A stretch of DNA of 64,000 nucleotides, from the NCBI GenBank assembly GCA_039707655.1, contig CM077673.1, positions 1,312,001-1,376,000 of the forward strand. The letters run 5' to 3'. Origin of the DNA: Elymus sibiricus. Lineage: Eukaryota > Streptophyta > Magnoliopsida > Poales > Poaceae. The notes below the pieces were generated by a model. The model saw only the letters and a program-made list of their open reading frames with translations. It was not told the origin of the DNA and ran no database searches. The position numbers and the translations under genes are program-made. Position 1 is the stretch's first letter; each line of letters starts with the position of its first letter. Positions 63,541 to 64,000 of the stretch are shown in pieces.

Positions 63541-64000
63541 TTGTCTGTTCTGGCCAGTTTTCTATGCTTTTACTCACTGATTTTGGGTCCCGGGGCGATC
63601 CAAATGTCGGGGGAACCCCGGGGTCCGCTTAAGGGGACCTCGCCAAAACTAGCAGATTTGGTCCATTCTTACCAGTTTTCTATGCTATTATTAACTGTTT
63701 TTTGGTTGTCGTGGTCGTCCGAACGTTCGAGGAAGCCCGAGGACCGGTTACGGGGACCCTTCCAAAACTCGCAGATTTTGTCCGTTTTAGCCAGCTTTCT
63801 ATGCTTTTACTGACTGATTTTGGGTCTCGGGGCGATAAAAATGTTCGAGGAACCCCGGGGTCCGCTTACGGGGACCTCGCCAAAACTCGCAGATTTGGTC
63901 CATTCTTACCAGTTTTCTATGCTATTATTCACTGGTTTTTGGTAGTCGTGGGCGTCCGAACGTTCGGGGAAGCTTGGGGTGTGGTTACGGGGACCTCGCC
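63541..64000. repeat. Partial HOR copy at the window end
   Basis: This is the start of a further unit, matching 49335-49794, cut by the window edge. The array continues beyond the window. Confidence 0.85.

Larger units (their letters stand above)
55289..64000. repeat. Large duplicated segment, copy 2 with internal tandem duplication
   Basis: This segment matches 44280 onward at +11,009 bp up to a switch between 58,819 and 58,930, then at +14,206 bp to the end. The 3,197-bp step equals one 27-monomer unit, so an internal tandem duplication followed the block duplication. The private variant TATTACACACTG at both about 56234 and 59430, but not near 45225, supports that order. Confidence 0.85.

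Noticed and set aside
1..64000. Centromeric satellite with a CENP-B-like box
   Set aside because: I see no match to the CENP-B box pattern, and no centromeric CRM/Cereba-type retrotransposon in the window. The resemblance is to a subtelomeric family instead.
1..64000. Telomere-type repeats, tRNA or rRNA genes, or other transposons in the satellite
   Set aside because: Reading through the array showed only A/B monomers and variants. I found no TTTAGGG runs, no rRNA-like stretches and no terminal inverted repeats apart from the single retrotransposon.

Overview
This window is heterochromatic repeat DNA from a grass of the wheat/rye/barley tribe (Triticeae). There are no host genes, RNA genes, prokaryotic features or CRISPR arrays. 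About 54.9 kb (86%) is one tandem satellite array. The remaining 9,085 bp is a single complete Ty1/copia LTR retrotransposon of the BARE1/WIS/Angela type, inserted into the array at 11361-20445. The Triticeae assignment rests on the retrotransposon (LTR ends, Gag-Pol sequence, 1.87-1.9 kb LTRs, total length near 9 kb). It also rests on the satellite's resemblance, from memory, to the 118-bp pSc119.2 subtelomeric family of rye and wheat.

Satellite: the basic unit is a 237-bp dimer made of an A monomer (119 bp) and a B monomer (118 bp). The two are about 82% identical by hand alignment. A carries the 12-bp palindrome CCGAACGTTCGG; B carries ACCCCGGGGT. Dimers are organised into higher-order repeats (HORs). 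The left part (1-11360 and 20446 to about 27.6 kb) has shorter mixed HORs of 6, 8, 10 and 12 monomers. From about 27.6 kb a set of divergent monomers appears and HORs lengthen to 24 monomers (2,840 bp) and 27 monomers (3,196 bp). Nearly all HOR spacings are whole multiples of about 118.3 bp. Four short deletions (17, 38, 54 and 61 bp) break that phase, each with 1-5 nt of microhomology. The numerous open frames in the satellite arise because 237 is divisible by 3; I do not regard them as genes.

Retrotransposon: it has a perfect 5-bp target duplication (CGGGG), TGTTGG...CCAACA LTR ends, a primer-binding site, a leader of about 1.27 kb, one uninterrupted 1,327-residue Gag-Pol frame with all expected catalytic residues, and a polypurine tract. 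The LTRs differ by 5 substitutions and one 39-bp unit in a palindromic minisatellite. That implies a very recent insertion, on the order of 0.1 My under the usual grass LTR clock.

History read from the sequence: several large duplications can be ordered by shared private variants. A segment of about 3.4 kb occurs on both sides of the retrotransposon (about 3.6-7.0 kb and 23.8-27.2 kb). A segment of about 5.5 kb (44.3-49.8 kb) recurs at 55.3-64.0 kb with an extra internal 3,197-bp tandem copy. I found no evidence of an undescribed gene system; the HOR architecture is the most notable content.
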